The translations under genes were made by a program, and so were the position numbers. From Lutraria lutraria (Eukaryota > Mollusca > Bivalvia > Venerida > Mactridae), in the NCBI GenBank assembly GCA_964023205.1, contig OZ026850.1, positions 580,368 to 644,367 on the forward strand: DNA of 64,000 nucleotides, written 5' to 3'. The notes beneath the pieces were generated by a model. That model saw only the letters and a program-made list of their open reading frames with translations. It was not told where the DNA came from and did not search any database. Below, one piece after another: positions 13,134-26,895 of the stretch; within the stretch, counting starts at the first letter, position 1; each line of letters starts with the position of its first letter.

Positions 13134-14377
13134 TTGTTGTATATCTAGATATATTCAAATATATTCTGTTATGCTATACATGCTTATACTTTACATGGTA
13201 CCCTTAAAATTTTACTTAATTAAGAATTATACAAGTACAAGTTTATATCTTTTGTATAAAGTGTACTGTCAATCAAGTATTTGATTTTGTTTTATATATT
13301 TTTGTATATTTTTTACTCTAATTCATTAATAAAATCAAAATATTAATTATAAAATCAATCATAGAAGATACAATGTTTTAGATATATATCTTAAGTATTG
13401 ATGATTGCAAGTTTTTGAAAATTGAGACAGAAATTGGATACAATGAACCTATGAATTACAATAAAACACAATCAGAATGTGAATCTTCTGTGGATTGAAA
13501 TGCCCAAGGGGTCATTTCTGCGTATCATGTAGCCCCCTCAACCCCTCGCTGATACATTTCATTCCTTGGCTTCAATCTCATTAACATCCCAGAAAATGCA
13601 ATTACCGTACAATTATTTCCTCTCAAGTTTAGTTCTGAATGAGCTCCCTTTGTTCCTTCAATTTCTATTTTGAGTTGCCTCCCTTTGTTCCTTCCAAGTA
13701 ATCATTAGTGATTTCCCTTTATTTCATTAAACTCTATATTGTGTAATCTCCCTTTATCAAATTTTCTTAATACATAGTAATTGAAAAACAGAACTGGCAT
13801 AGACTGGAAATTGGCTAAAATCCAGAAGTTGACTTTTTGATGTTTATTTGCTTGTCATGTATTTATCAGCCATATTCTTTAGGGTTAAAAACTAGTATAC
13901 ACACCGTTTCCTCTTCATTCTACAAGCAAACATTAATTACCGTTATTTCCCATTAAATTCAGTTCTGATTGATCTCCCTTTGTGCCTTACAGTTCCATTA
14001 TGAGTTGCCTCCCTTCCTTTAGGTTAAAAACTAGAACATACCTGTTATTCGACAATCCATGAGCAAATGACAAGTACTCAATTAGAGAAATCAGTGATTG
14101 GACATTATGAGAGTCAAGAGACTGGAAACCAAGGACTTTGCTTTGTTACTTGACCTACCCTTATTTTTCGGCTTGACCCTTGACATTTTATAAGGAAGAG
14201 GAATACCAACTATTTCTTTTTTTTCACCTTTCCACACGATTTCAGGAGCTAAAAAATGCCCCAATCAACCCCAATCTGAAGTCTTATAACCTTGGGACCA
14301 GTGTTTTTATCTTAGTTTGATTATATGTTTGATTACAAAAACAAAGTGAGATATTTTAGGCAACAATTTATTTCAAC

Positions 14378-15331
14378 TACAGTAAAACCTCGATTATTCG
14401 AACACCGATTATCCGAATACCCGGTATTATCCGAATAAAAGCTACGGTCCCGATTACGTCTCTATATATTTCAAGTACAACGAACCCCGGTTATACGAAT
14501 CAGATTTTACGAATACCTGGTGTAATCCGAATGCATTATTTGGTCCCTAAAGTTACGAATGCGCGTATTTTCACACTTATTATTCGAAGTCGTCAATTTA
14601 ACAATGGCCGATTGAGAATCAAATGTCGTGTGACAAACAATGTGTCGCATCAATTCATACACGAAGCGTGTCAACAGTTTAATTATCGTTTAGTTGACTA
14701 TATTGTTTGTTACGCTTTTATACTAATCGCGACGAATATTACACTATGATCTCGGGTATAATAAGTTAATATGCGTACGTACCTGCATGGTGATCTGTAT
14801 GAACTTATTTGCATTTCAGCGTCAATAAAAATTTAAAAACATATTCGAACACAGTTAAACAAAGCTAACTAGAATATGATGATTAAGTGAAAAAACGTAC
14901 CAAACCCAAAAACATAACGTCTTCGATTCTTTAATTGTCTTAGAATGTTACGATAGCGATGCCTAGTCGATCGTTAGTAAGTGAAGTGAGAATGACATTT
15001 TATTGTGTCGGAATGTGTTCTGCATAATCCATAAATGCGCGGGTATTTATTTAACAAGAATTATTGTTTCATTGTTCATTAACTCATATGCATTCATAAA
15101 ACAATGATAAATAATAAGTGTTTGTTGTACATTTTATTGTATTCTTATTATCACTCAGAAAAATAACGTCATGTTTACATACGAGAGTTAACTCCCTTGC
15201 AATATACGGACAGTACGGAATTTATCGTTTCCAACCAATACATTATACTGAAATGGATTATTCGAATCCATGGATTATCCGAATGATTTTTCAGGTCCCA
15301 ATGACATTCGAATTATCGGGGTTTTACTGTA
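14378..15331. mobile_element. Nonautonomous pogo/Tigger-like element, about 954 bp
   Basis: Left end TACAGTAAAACCTCGATTAT and right end CGGGGTTTTACTGTA are inverted, both rich in ATTCGAA/ATTATCCGAA motifs and flanked by TA. These ends resemble Tc1/mariner-pogo (Tigger) elements. No transposase reading frame remains. A 297-bp relative lies at 43378-43674. Confidence 0.65.
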
Positions 15332-15462
15332 TTAGTAAATCAACAATATAACAAAAAATCAAACAAAAGGAATAAATGTAGCATTGATTGGTTGCCATGG
15401 AAACTAGCGAACACAATATTAAAATAAGTAAGTTTCTGTCTGTGAAACCCTTCTCTATGAGT

Positions 15463-15712
15463 CATGGTGTTGTCATTTGTCTAGTGGTTGCACGCTAGAC
15501 TACTAAACGAAAGGTCCTTGGTTTGAATCTTTGCTCTGGAACGCTTTTTCAGTGTCCCCATACTGACTACTAAGCCAAGTACTATGTTAAGAAAATCACT
15601 GGAAAGGGGTGAAGTGTGTATTGGAGCTTTATACCAGGCACCAACAGGGGCCCTGAAATGACCTTAGCTGACAAATGGGCCATTATGCAACTGATAAATA
15701 AAAAAATATTTT
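15463..15712 (+). repeat. SINE-like repeat, family S4
   Basis: Head with TTGTCTAGTGGTTGCACG and TGGTTTGAATC. The body CAGTGTCCCCATACTGACTA and AAGCCAAGTACT matches the minus-strand copy in gene F. Confidence 0.6.
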
Positions 15713-15947
15713 TTATGCAGTGTCTCTTACGTAATAAAAACGCCAAAAAAGTCACAATTATAAGTTAATCATAAAGTCTTGCATTTTGAATCTTAGAATA
15801 AAAAAATCATAACATAATGAAATCAGCAAAATGTCAAAAATAAAATTCACCATCTTTATGATTGGTGGATCAAATTGATTACAAAATTACAAAACCAGTA
15901 TATTTTAGGTTATATACATGTAACATTGTAACTAGTGTTAAAAAAAG

Positions 15948-16124
15948 TACAGTGCAACCTCCCTTGAGCGGCCCTCTCTTGAGCAACAACCTCCTTTCAA
16001 CAACAGCATGACTTTCCTATTGTATGAATCAACTATTAATTTAACCTCTCTAGAGCAAAACCTCTCAACAACAACATAATTTTTCTACTCACAAAGAGTG
16101 TTACTTTGGAGAGGTTGCACAGTA
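15948..16124. mobile_element. MITE family M1, full length
   Basis: Starts TACAGTGCAACCTCCCTTGA and ends GGAGAGGTTGCACAGTA. It lies about 640 bp beyond the stop of gene E. Confidence 0.75.
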
Positions 16125-16767
16125 TAATTATAAGTGTCGATATGTCTAATTCAAAATTTTCAAAATCTATGGTAGTTAATAAATTTTCAAAGCATTAGTT
16201 TTTCGGGCAAGGAAATTAATTATAGTACTGTACAGTCTGCGTAAAACCTTATTTTCCTGGAAGGCAATCATGCACTTGATTTTGAACCCATAGATACAGA
16301 AAGCTAAATATGAAAAATAACAATTTTTATGAATGAAACACTAGAATGAGGGGTGTATACAAATGAACCATATACAAATGACTCCATGATATGGATCATG
16401 TAAGAATAAATATATATTTACAATGTGTACGACCCCTTTTACCCCAAAATTTAATACATTCATTTCCATTTTAATAATCAGATTTCAAATGTTAAAAAAT
16501 GTTAATTTTGTAAATATTGATGAATTTGATGATATAATATTAACAATTATTATATAAATACGCAAGCATATTCAAGATTAGTTATAATTTGATAGATGTA
16601 ATACTTATTTCACTTTATGTACATTTCTGTGCACTTCTGTATATAGAATGAGTTTTATAGACTAAAAGTTATGTATACTTGAACCAGCCAAGAACAGAAT
16701 TTTCTAAGTTTCTTAAAACATTTAGACCAATTTGCACATTGTTATTGCTTCCCAACTTCAGCATGTC

Positions 16768-19700
16768 TTATCTTCGGTTGCTAGGTAATCTTCTTCCATT
16801 TGAATTTTGAGTCCGAGATTGATTGTTGTAAGCACTTTGTATTACTGAAAGTCTTGGTGGTTCTATGGAATATTGAGTGTTCTGTCTCCGTGGTGATTGT
16901 GATTGTGATGGAACAGCCCTTTGTCTTTGACCCTGACTACCTCTCCTTTGAACAGTTCCAGCTCTTCGTGGTTCGTTGTCTCTGAGTTTACTTTCTAATT
17001 CCTGTATTCGCAAATCTTTTTCTGCTATAAGATTCTTTTTCTCTTCATTTTCTTTCTCCAAGTTTCCTACAGAACTTTTCAAATTTTTGTTTTCATTGTC
17101 AAGATCAGTAACGCTTTTCTTTAGTCTTTTAATGTTGCTAATGTCCTGCTGATGTTTCCATAAGTCATACACCATCTCTTCGATCTCTTTCTTCTTTGTT
17201 CTAAGCTCACCTTCGACTTCCTTTTTCGCCTCTTGTAGACTTTGGATGCATATGTTCAGAGCATGTCTCCTCTCCTTTTCTGGGAATAAATTATGACATC
17301 TTCGAATCATTTTCATATCATCAGAATTCAGTAGCCTGTCTATAAGTTTGTCTGATGCTTCATTTAACATTTCCCAGTTTATCTCATCATCCAGATTATC
17401 TTCATCAATGTCTGCATCATCAGAAGCTTCCGCTAATTTAATGTACAATGATTTCATTGCCTCTAGATTTTCCTGATAATATTCAGTTTGTTCGTATGGG
17501 GTATAAGGTAGGTGATATTCAGACATCTCTGTTCCAGTCTCATCCAGTTCTGTTCCAGTCTCATCCAGTTCTTCATTTTCATTTTGAAACTCTGAAGGTG
17601 GCATACAAGTACTACCTTTTCTAACACAATCATAATAAATTTCACTTGATGGAAAAGCATTATCATTCACAGAAGATTCAACATCTATATCTTTAGGTCC
17701 ATCAATTTCATCGGTAGCATCTACTATGAAGCCTGTACTACTCAAACCAGTTACTTCAGTTGTTTGACTTTCAACACTGTCATCAGTCATTGAATAAACA
17801 CTGTCAATTTCATTAGAAGTTTTTCTTGGTATGTTAGTCGCGCCTTGCATGGAATCTGCTTGATTAGGTATCTCACTCATTGCTTCATCTGGACCATCAA
17901 TTTGATCAATGTGTTCAGGAATGGTTGGGCTTGTCATTGTATGAACAACCTTCCGTGCAGATTCTAACACATTGATTGGACTCATACATGCATCTTTGTA
18001 CCTTTTTGGTTTTTCATTGCCATCAGTTGATGTTGGCAATGCTATAGTAAGTTCAGATGCATCAAATACATCTTGGCTGGTAAAGAATTGAATGTTGTCC
18101 TTGTCTGCTAAACTTGCTGACATTGTTGTTGGAATACTTGTTTGTCTTCTGTGTTTCGGATTTGGTGTTGAAATGGCTCGTTGGTTTGATTCAGGAGGAG
18201 CTTTTGGTTTTAAGTTGTTCGATTCATAATTCCTGTCCGTATCATATCTCACTGTTTCTTGCTGTGCTGTACTGTGTGTGTAACCTGAGAATCAAAGAGT
18301 TAAAGCTCTTGATATACTTCAGTAAGAATTTCTTTTACCAAATATTGTAACTAAGCTGCTCGAAGTAATTTCTGAAAAATGATAGTCTAACAATCTACCA
18401 GTTATTAAATCTTTTTTCAACCAATTTTATTGAATTTATTAAAATTGGAGCTAGTTGGAACTGAGGTTCATTTTCATTTCGGAAGTTATTTGTCACAAGT
18501 ACCCCAATAAACAGTGATTCTGAATAACTATTTTTTCCTCTCACTTTACTGCAAATAAACTAACAAATAATCAACAATGGTCATGTTGGCCGCAGCCGTG
18601 GTCCAGTGGTTTGTAGGCTGGACTAAACGCTGGACTTGTAACCTGGCCATCCAGCTTTGAATCCCGCTTGCAGCAAGTCATACCCTTCTATATAATTTTT
18701 TTTTAAAATTCAATTTTCTTCCATATGTGGAGAATTGCTAGCTCCTTATGGAAGGGTAAGTTAGTACTGGATTGGATACACTAGTCCAGGACATCTGGTT
18801 AGGTGAACCTGCCGCCATATATAACTGAAAAATGGCTTTAAAAAAATGAAACAAAAAGAAATCATACCATGTTGTTGTTCTTGATGGACTCTCTTGTTAT
18901 GCTCTTTCTCCAGTACATCTGCCAACCAGTCATAATTTTCTCTCAAGATGTTTATAAAAACATGAAAAGCATTAGGCCCTCTCTTCTCCAGTAATTCCAG
19001 CATTTTATAAACACGATCTCGAGGTTTTATCTCTGACTGCAATTATTAACAAATATGTTTAATCGGCAATGTTACTTGAGACTTCAAAGTGAGTTTAATG
19101 TTGCCAGGGTCCTAATTACGTTTTAAGGAACTGGGACCAGGGGCCCTCAGGTAGGGAATTTCGCGTCAATTTGAACAAAAAGGGGGATTTTGTTTTTAAC
19201 AACAATACTATCAACAATTAAACTTAACAAGAGCACTAACGCATGCTTTTCTGGGACACAATTTTAGAATAAAAAATTGATGTACAAAAAAAGCTTCTCT
19301 GGGAATGGATTTTTTTCAGAAAATAGGAGAAAAATGTATGTTCACTGAGGAGGGAAATAGGGCTGAATTTTAGCCCCAGAAATCATGAAATGAGAGCCAG
19401 GGTAGCCATCATTTTTGTTGCTAATTCTATTGATCTTAAACTTCTTTTTTATCACAAAGCTATGAATGTTATTGCATTTAACATCATTGGGTGATTTGTA
19501 CCATCAATATACATGTGATTGTTCCATAAACCAAAAGGCTGGCAGATTTAGATGGACCTGTTTGTACTGGTTTGCACATTTTTACTCAATTATCTTGCAT
19601 TTCTATCTTTGTTTTGTGTTTTTTTTAATGGTCCCTTTTGATATTCCGTCCCCATCTTAAAAGACAAAGGTATGTGCGCAGAACATGTTTTAATAGATTT

Positions 19701-20765
19701 TACCGTACAGCGCTGCTCACTTCATTTACTCAACATAAACAGATGTCAAAATTATTCCTCAAAGAAACCAAGGTGGCATGTTTTTGTTTACCCAACCTAT
19801 CTCCAGTCACGTTTACAAATTTAATACCAGTAGTTGAACTATCAACAAGTTTTCTGTACATGCAAACAAGGCTGGTGTTAAACAAAAATGTCGACTTAAT
19901 TATAATGTCTATTTATCAAAGAAAACTATTATGAAGTTTTCTATTTAAGATAACAGTTTTTGATTTACTTCTTAAGCCTTCTGTATTAAGTAATTGTTTC
20001 TTATCTTAGATTTGACAATTTGTACTTAAAGTAGGGAGCATATATAGTTCGATTTCATTGTAAATGTGCCAAGTTTCCATTAATACAATTAGTGCGATAT
20101 TAACATAGATTTATTTATGTGGCTTTTATATAAGAGAACTTGAATGAATAAAGAGAATCAATAGAAAATCAGGAGTGTTTTCTCCGGCAGGTGTTGAGTT
20201 AAAAATATTGAAATTTGAAAATTGATTTTACTTTAAATCCAGTTTTGCAAGAAATAAAAGACTTTATTTCAAGTGAATTAAAATTTTACAAAAATTTCCA
20301 GATCATCAGTTTTGTTTCCTTATTTTAAACCCCTTTGTAAGGAATTCATGACATAAATTTTTCTTGAACTATTCTTGCATACTTCATGAATATAGTTTAT
20401 GAAGTATGAATTGCTATTTATCATAGTAGGGCAGACACTTCTATTAAAATTTTCCACCATATGTTGAGAGAAGTTGTCTGCTTCTTGTGGTAGGTTAGTA
20501 CTGGTTAGAAAACCAGTTTGATGGACAAGCAACTGTGTATAACTTAAATATTATTGAAAAACAATTGTCAAACTATTGAAACACACTGAGCATACTGCTT
20601 TAATTAAATATACATGTATGTAACTTTTACCTTGATAATATCGATCATACTGTGTGTGAATATTTTGTCTCGACGTAATGCAGCGTAAAAATCTTCGTCC
20701 AGGATCAACTCATCGGCTATATTTATGTGCTGACCTCGAAGCGTCGATTTCTGTCGGCGATCCAT
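16768..20765 (-). CDS. Gene E: CARD, long acidic linker and coiled coil, 606 aa, 3 exons
   Basis: Exons run 20631-20765, 18868-19036 and 16768-18284, with phases 0 and 1; the frame is open through to TAA. The CARD occupies residues 1 to about 92 and shows EKRGPNAF. Exon 2 begins with SEIKPRD, where the other genes begin with A-E/K. The single large exon 3 encodes a Ser/Thr/Asp/Glu-rich linker (about 103-380) containing a perfect tandem duplication of ELDETGT. A diverged form of the family linker motif follows (MLNEASDKLIDRLL, then RRCHNLF with Cys431), then a coiled coil at about 450-537 and an Arg/Ser/Gln-rich tail. It has the fewest introns of the six. The donor of exon 2 (GTATGA) is followed after 7 bp by an antisense SINE tail. 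The acidic linker looks disordered and may be a regulatory platform (inference). Confidence 0.85.
18588..18860 (+). repeat. tRNA-derived SINE, family S1, in gene E intron 2
   Basis: GCCGCAGCCGTGGTCCAGTG starts the head; CTGGACTTGTAACC and the usual S1 body follow. It is antisense to the gene, and its A-rich tail ends about 7 bp from the exon 2 donor. Confidence 0.7.
20445..20585 (+). repeat. S1 SINE tail fragment
   Basis: GGTTAGTACTGGTTAGAAAA followed by TGTATAACTTAAATATTATT. It lacks the tRNA head. In gene E intron 1, close to exon 1. Confidence 0.5.
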
Positions 20766-20884
20766 TCTTTATTTTATATTTAGTGATGTTACGTTAAGCT
20801 TTACCTGGAATTATAAACAAAGACTTGATTTATAAGCATACCAAACTTCATACGCCCACGTCATTTGAAATGGCGGAAGAGCAT

Positions 20885-21120
20885 ATAGTGTTAACCCCTG
20901 TCCTTTGGTTCAAATTTTGGTTTCCAAGGGATAACTCAAGAAATATTTTTCATGGATTGGTTTCATTTTTTACATGAAGGTGTATGATAATAAAAAACAC
21001 CGGCCACGTTTGATTTCCATTAAAGTCAAAAACATTTTCGCTGGAGTTATGGCCCCTTTTTGACTTAGCTCTCAGTCGGGGCATTTGTGTCCTCCCGACA
21101 CATTTCTAGTTTTCAGTTAG
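20885..21120 (+). repeat. Interspersed repeat with GGAGTTATGGCCCC
   Basis: Shares GATTGGTTTCAT, TACATGAAGGTGTATGA and GAGTTATGGCCCCTTTTT with copies near 30115, 36310 and 51955. Confidence 0.55.
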
Positions 21121-22939
21121 GTCTTGTACAATAAAGAAACATTTCTAAATACAATACACAAGAGGGCCTCGTTGAATGAGGGTAAATTAATTAGTGTGCC
21201 TCAGTTCCCAAGGCTAATGCCTTTGTTATCCATGATGGCAGTTCAGCAGCTTTAGTCAGTTTAAAATGATTACTGACTGTCTCCCTACTTTATGTCTTTT
21301 TGACACGTTTTTGGTGAATTGGTACAAAACAATGCTGCATCATAAATCCAATGTGCTGTCCCCTTGCACTATGGAATGACACTTCAAACATCAAACATTG
21401 TTTCTATTTTATCTTTTTATCTTAAAGTTTCTTCAAATTATTTTATTGTACAATTTGAAGACTAATACATTTATTTGTTTCAAAGCAAAGGAAACAAATA
21501 TTAGCTTAGGAATAGAAACTTTCAATTAAATTGTCACTGTACAAAATCAAATATAATTTAATTCAATAAGATATTATAAGTAGAAAATTTGATTAAACTT
21601 CAAGTATGGTCATTAAATCATTTTGTTGATTATTTACAAAACAATTCAAAACATATTCCTTCATTTGTTTGTTTTCTTATTTTTCTCAGTGTTTGCTACA
21701 GAATGAAAAATAAAAAAAACAGAATGGCACCGTAATTATATAAATGATATATTGTTGAAAAAAAATGGTGTCAAACTCACTGAAATTGTTACAGAAGTTG
21801 GGGAGCAAGAAAGTGAAGTACACAATGAAGATTGAATATGAAAAATATTTTATCATTTTCTCTTCGATGTCTTTTTAGTTAGCCCGTGTGAACTTGGAGC
21901 ACCTTATTTATTAATTAAAAATAAATTTGATCAATTTGAAATCTAGAAGAAAATTTTCAAGCTTTTAATGGCTCCACTAACTTGCGTTTTTAGATCATTT
22001 TAGTTGAACACACATTTATTTCATTATAAAAACTTTAATTAGCATAATTTAAAGAAATATTTCATTGATTCAAACTGATATAGTTATGTTGATGAGTTAA
22101 AAATTCAAATAATTTGAAAATTTAATATATAATTTATTTATATATTTTCGCATAATTAAATTAATGATATTAATCAATGTATTATTTACAGAAGAAAGTT
22201 AAAAGATAGGCTAAAAAAGAAAAGATAAATTCTCAAAATTATTTTTAAAAATCTCGATTTTTCTTCAAACACTATCTACTATCTAATTAGAAAAACTTTG
22301 ATATACCTTACATAAGTTGAAAATCTCGTTAAAATTGTGTTGAAGTTGAGCCTGCTACCACATTTTCTATGTTATTTTGATAACTGAGTACCGTATGTAC
22401 GTTCAGATTTTGTGGTAGATTAACATTCTCTACATTTTAATCAACCTCATAAAACTTCTTTTTCTACTTAAATTTACCTTGATTTGACATTTAATTCCAC
22501 TTTTCTCATTCGTTATATCTTTAATTTGATTATGTGAACTGTTTACTTATATACTCAAGTCCTGTCTAAGTATCAGAGTTACATCTTACCTAGTGCCGGG
22601 GTCTGATAGATAAAAGTAAATCTTTTCTCTGCCAATGCGATGTTTATTTTAGCATTTTGTATGTTTACTTAACGTTTTCGTACCCTAAAACAGTAGCTTA
22701 CATCCAGCAGGGAAATTAATGCCATTTATCGAGTGCTCTCATTTATCACTTCGGAATTTTTTTGGAGTGCCGTTTTGTCAATAATGATGTTCGAAGTTAC
22801 CCGTTAGTTTAAGATTGAACGGCGAAATGATGATTTAACATAATTCTACGACATATTGATATCAGTAAAGTCTTACCTTTTATCTAGGAAGGATAGCGTC
22901 AAGCTGTTTTCTTCTAAGTAAATATTAAGTGGACCTATG

Positions 22940-23245
22940 TTTATAATTGTATTAAATTCCCCTCAATTCCTACATACTGACTATGAAACTTATATCTATA
23001 GATGTGTACATAATCACGTTTTTATATATAATTTATATTACCAGCTTTTGACTGACCTTGCGTTTTTACGTTCTCTAAGAGAGACCCCACTTGTGTTATA
23101 ATTTTATTAAATTCCCTCAATTCCTACACACTGACTATGAAAATTATATCTATATACATAATCACGTTTTTATGTATAATTTATATTACTCAGCTTTTGA
23201 CTGACTTTGCGTCTTTTAACGCTCTCTAAGAGAGACCCCACTAGC
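22940..23245. repeat. Two-copy tandem duplication, about 150 bp per unit
   Basis: Both units contain CCCTCAATTCCTACA, ACATAATCACGTTTTTAT, CAGCTTTTGACTGA and CTCTAAGAGAGACCCCACT, in order. Confidence 0.75.
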
Positions 23246-25237
23246 GTTTATAAAAAAAGACTGGAAAATTTTAAAACAAAAGAAATTTTGAAATGATACT
23301 TGAGTTGAAATATTGTTTGTTAGATTTGCTAATTCTACATATTGAATTACTTTCATTCTTTGTTTCTGCGAAGACAAAGGCTATCATGTTTATTGTAAAT
23401 TATTGTTAGATTTCAATCTTTGAAAAAATAGATTTACCTATTTCTCTCCTAGATCTTTTTTTTAGTAAAGCAAGATTAAATTAATTGTTTAAAAGGTAGC
23501 AAATATTGTTTATATCTATAAATGTTTGATTTGTGATTTTTAATAAATTATTAATTTCCACTTAAAAATGATTGGTTTACATATAGTAATAACATTAAAC
23601 ATCAGTTAATATAAATAAATGCATGCTTTTGTTATTCATTCATATGTTGGTTTCAAAAGGAGGTTTCTACAAATGTTTGATTTTGTGATTTTAATAAATC
23701 ATGGCTTTTCCTATTAAAATTAAAATGATCACCTTGAAAAAAAAAAAAATGTCATGTCACATCTAGAAAATTTTTTTTTTAGTTTTTATGTATAATTCAA
23801 AAACTTAGTTTCTATAAATATGTGGTTTGTTATTTTTATGGATTTATGGCTTTTACTATAAAATTAAAATGATCAACCATGGAGAAATGTGTAATATGGT
23901 TAATGAATTATTGAGCCTATCTCCATACATGCTTAAGTACCAGTCCACCATGTTATGTAGATGTGTTTGAAAAATTATTAAGAATAACATTTTACTGAAA
24001 GCCCTCAAAGACTCTTCCTGGTCCTCTGATACAAATTTTTCTTTCAAATTTTGTTATTCATTTGTTAACAATGTAATGAATTAAATATTACTTCTTAGCT
24101 ACAAATTTTGTCTGCAGAACATTAAAAATAGAATAAAAGTAAAATTTTATTTAATTGATTGATTTAATTTTGTGTTTTTAAGTAACAAAATGCTTTGATA
24201 TTTATAAATATATGTGTCTTAAATCACATTTGCAATATTTTAATTATAAATTGCCTTTTACACATTTTAGAAAAATGATAAATAAAAAATCTACCGTTAA
24301 TTTGTATCAGAGTTATTCCAATGTATAACTGATTTCTGCATTCTATTGTTTGTCCATGTCTGCTCCCTTCCTTGCATATAAGCCACAAACTGCTCAGTTT
24401 ACTCTTAAGTTGCCCATATGCCCATATATGGGTGATTCATTTCTGTACAGTCAATATGTTATTAATACTAAAAAAAAATTAACATTATTGTTTAAGAAGA
24501 AACATGAAAGAGTCTTTATTAGTCATTTGTCTTCGTATTTCGAAATGCGGTGCTCAGTAGGTTATATTAGATAACATGATACAATTAATTGTTTAAAATA
24601 CAACACACACAAAATCTTAGACTGGTTGCCTGCCAATTACAATATTTATGTCTCTGATCAGGCCAAGGAAGTAAGTCTGTGTGGCCTAAATTATTTTTAA
24701 CTGATTTTTAAATCTTTTTTTTCAATTCAATTCAATTGTATTTATATGGTGCAAACATTATTGTCGTATTCTTTTGCACTGCACACAATAATAACTTAAT
24801 CAAAACACTTCTGAATCAAATCCGAATTTAAATTAATTTCAAACAGATAAGTTTTTGTTGGTCAGTACGAACACAGGGTTAAGAACTTAAGACCATTTCT
24901 CAACAGTTAGTCGGGAATTTTTTCCTACATACTGAAGAACTTCCATTAACCTTCCGCCTACGAAAATAGTTTCTGTTTAACAATTCAGTGACATAAATGC
25001 AAATTTAAATGTTACGTGCATTCAAGTCAAAATCAGATGGTTATGCCAAATCGTAAACAAGTAATACAAAACAGTTGTAAAAAATTCTAAACAATCCCCT
25101 TACCTCTACAATATTTACTATCAGTACGTACATTTCACGAAATGATGACATCATAAGTTTTAAATAATGTCATAATTCACGTGCTGTATATGCTAATTGC
25201 TGAACTACTTTTGGTGATCAGATGGGGAAACATAAAT

Positions 25238-25378
25238 CAAAGCACAGAAAGCACATGGAATGGGAACAACTTTAATAATTGCATGGCAGGTGAAGATAAG
25301 CATAGTACCTTGGTCTGCGTCAAAGTTTATGCATGCTGAGCGAGTGAAGGCTATGGAAAGATGAACTTTCGTTCAGTT
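25238..25378 (-). repeat. Interspersed repeat family M4, minus strand
   Basis: GTACCTTGGTCTGCGTCAAA and GCGAGTGAAGGCTATGGAAA are antisense M4 phrases. Confidence 0.5.
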
Positions 25379-25774
25379 TACAAAACTCAGACTAATACCT
25401 CACCCTACAAAGAAATTCAACTTTTGACTGCTTTGTAGTTCCGAACAACACTAGAACCTTCAAAGCTTTGATTAGTTTCCTTTGTCGGGAATTTTTGTCT
25501 CTGATTAATCTTATGTCTTTTGAAAACAAAATGTGATCTTAGAATTAAATTGACTTAATAAATAGAAAATCTGTATCAGTCCCTCTCTATGACTTTTTTT
25601 CAGTAAAAATTATGTTTTTCATGAAATTATTTGGGAAAAAATGGTGTGATGTCGTCTGCCATGTTTCCCCTAATGTTTGCAAAACAAATTGGATAAGTGG
25701 GTTTAACATCATTTTTTAAGAATGTTTTAGTAACTTACTATTTCTGGGTCATTTAACTAGTTTCTTACCCTGGA

Positions 25775-26895
25775 CTGTGTTATTACCCTTCCACAAGGAG
25801 TCAGTAATTTCCCCACATGTAGAGGAAAATTCACAATTTTGTCAAATATTCATAGAAGGGTCACAGGTAACTGTATCATGAATAGATAATAAAAATTAAA
25901 AACAAAAAAAAAATAAAAAAAAACATTTAGTAATATATTAACAAGGTATATTACAACAAAAATCCCAAGATCTTTAAAGCATCAAAAAGATTTTTTGGCT
26001 AAAGATATTTCCAGTGATCGATTATATTCATAAAACATATCGTTAAAACAACATTCATGCAAAATCCCAGAGAAATCCGTCGCCTAGTTTACGAGTTATG
26101 CCACAAAATGTAAATCAATGCTTCGGGACGATCACTGAGGTGATTTTGACATCCACTAAATTTACCTAAAATAGACGATATTTAGTCTTAACCGTTGTGT
26201 ACAAACATAATGAACAGCTACACTTAGAAAACACAAATGTTGGAACACATTTACCCCCATGACAATTTGTAAATTCGTTACATGTGAATGTTTAAGCAAT
26301 AAACAAACTTTCGGCTTTAATTTTTATCCCCGATAGACTCCATTTTGGTTCATAAGACGCGCGTGCTATCCAGTTTGTGACAACGATTTTCATTGGCCGA
26401 TTTCAAAGGGGTTTTCCCAGGTGAAATGACGTATTTGGTTCCCGGCCAATGAAAACGAACGTTACAAAATACACTGGGATTTCTCTAGAGTCATCGACAG
26501 AATGAAGTTTTTACGTTGATATTTAGATAAAATCGGAATTTAAACGTTGAATTACATGTTATGAAGGTAAAATAATGTAAATAAATAAAGCTTTCAATGC
26601 AGGAATATGTTTTTGTTCAATTACGGCCGTAAAAAGTATATTCATTTGCATGAATTCACCGGAATCCTTGATGAAATTGAAAAACAAAAGTCACCTCAGT
26701 GATCGTCCAGAGGATTTTCGTTGAAATATACCTTGTTAATATATTACTAAATATTTTTATTTTATTTTTTTTTTTTTTAAATTTTATTATCTATTCATGA
26801 TACAGTTACCTGTGAGAAGGGTATGACCTATTGTGATTAGGATTCAAGATTGCAAGTCCAGCACATTAAGTACTGAACCATGGCCACGGTGTCCC
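25775..26895 (-). repeat. S1 SINE on the minus strand, split by a transposon
   Basis: Left piece: TTACCCTTCCACAAGGAGTC to CATAGAAGGGT. Right piece: AGAAGGGTATGACC, then the antisense head TTGCAAGTCCAGCAC and GAACCATGGCCACGG. The two pieces join to a normal S1 order once the 953-bp insert and one AGAAGGGT are removed. Confidence 0.75.
25862..26814. mobile_element. hAT-like nonautonomous element, 953 bp, nested in a SINE
   Basis: Begins CACAGGTAACTGTATCATGA and ends with its inverted repeat TCATGATACAGTTACCTGTG; the inverted ends run about 105 bp with small gaps. The direct repeat AGAAGGGT (8 bp) flanks it exactly at 25854-25861 and 26815-26822. An 8-bp target duplication fits the hAT superfamily. 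No transposase frame is present. Confidence 0.82.

Larger units (their letters stand above)
9977..16767. other. Gene-free spacer between genes F and E
   Basis: No coding exon recognised on either strand. It contains the poly-C run, an M3 and an M2 MITE, two SINEs, a pogo-like element and an M1 MITE, all listed. At 13610-14020 a loosely repeated Pyr-rich phrase (CTCCCTTTGTTCCTT and variants) recurs about five times, perhaps an old degenerate repeat. The rest is unassigned AT-rich DNA. Confidence 0.55.

Noticed and set aside
14531..14749. A 72-codon plus-strand frame in the pogo-like element, possible transposase remnant
   Set aside because: It shows no helix-turn-helix or DDE motif and most of the element has no open frame.
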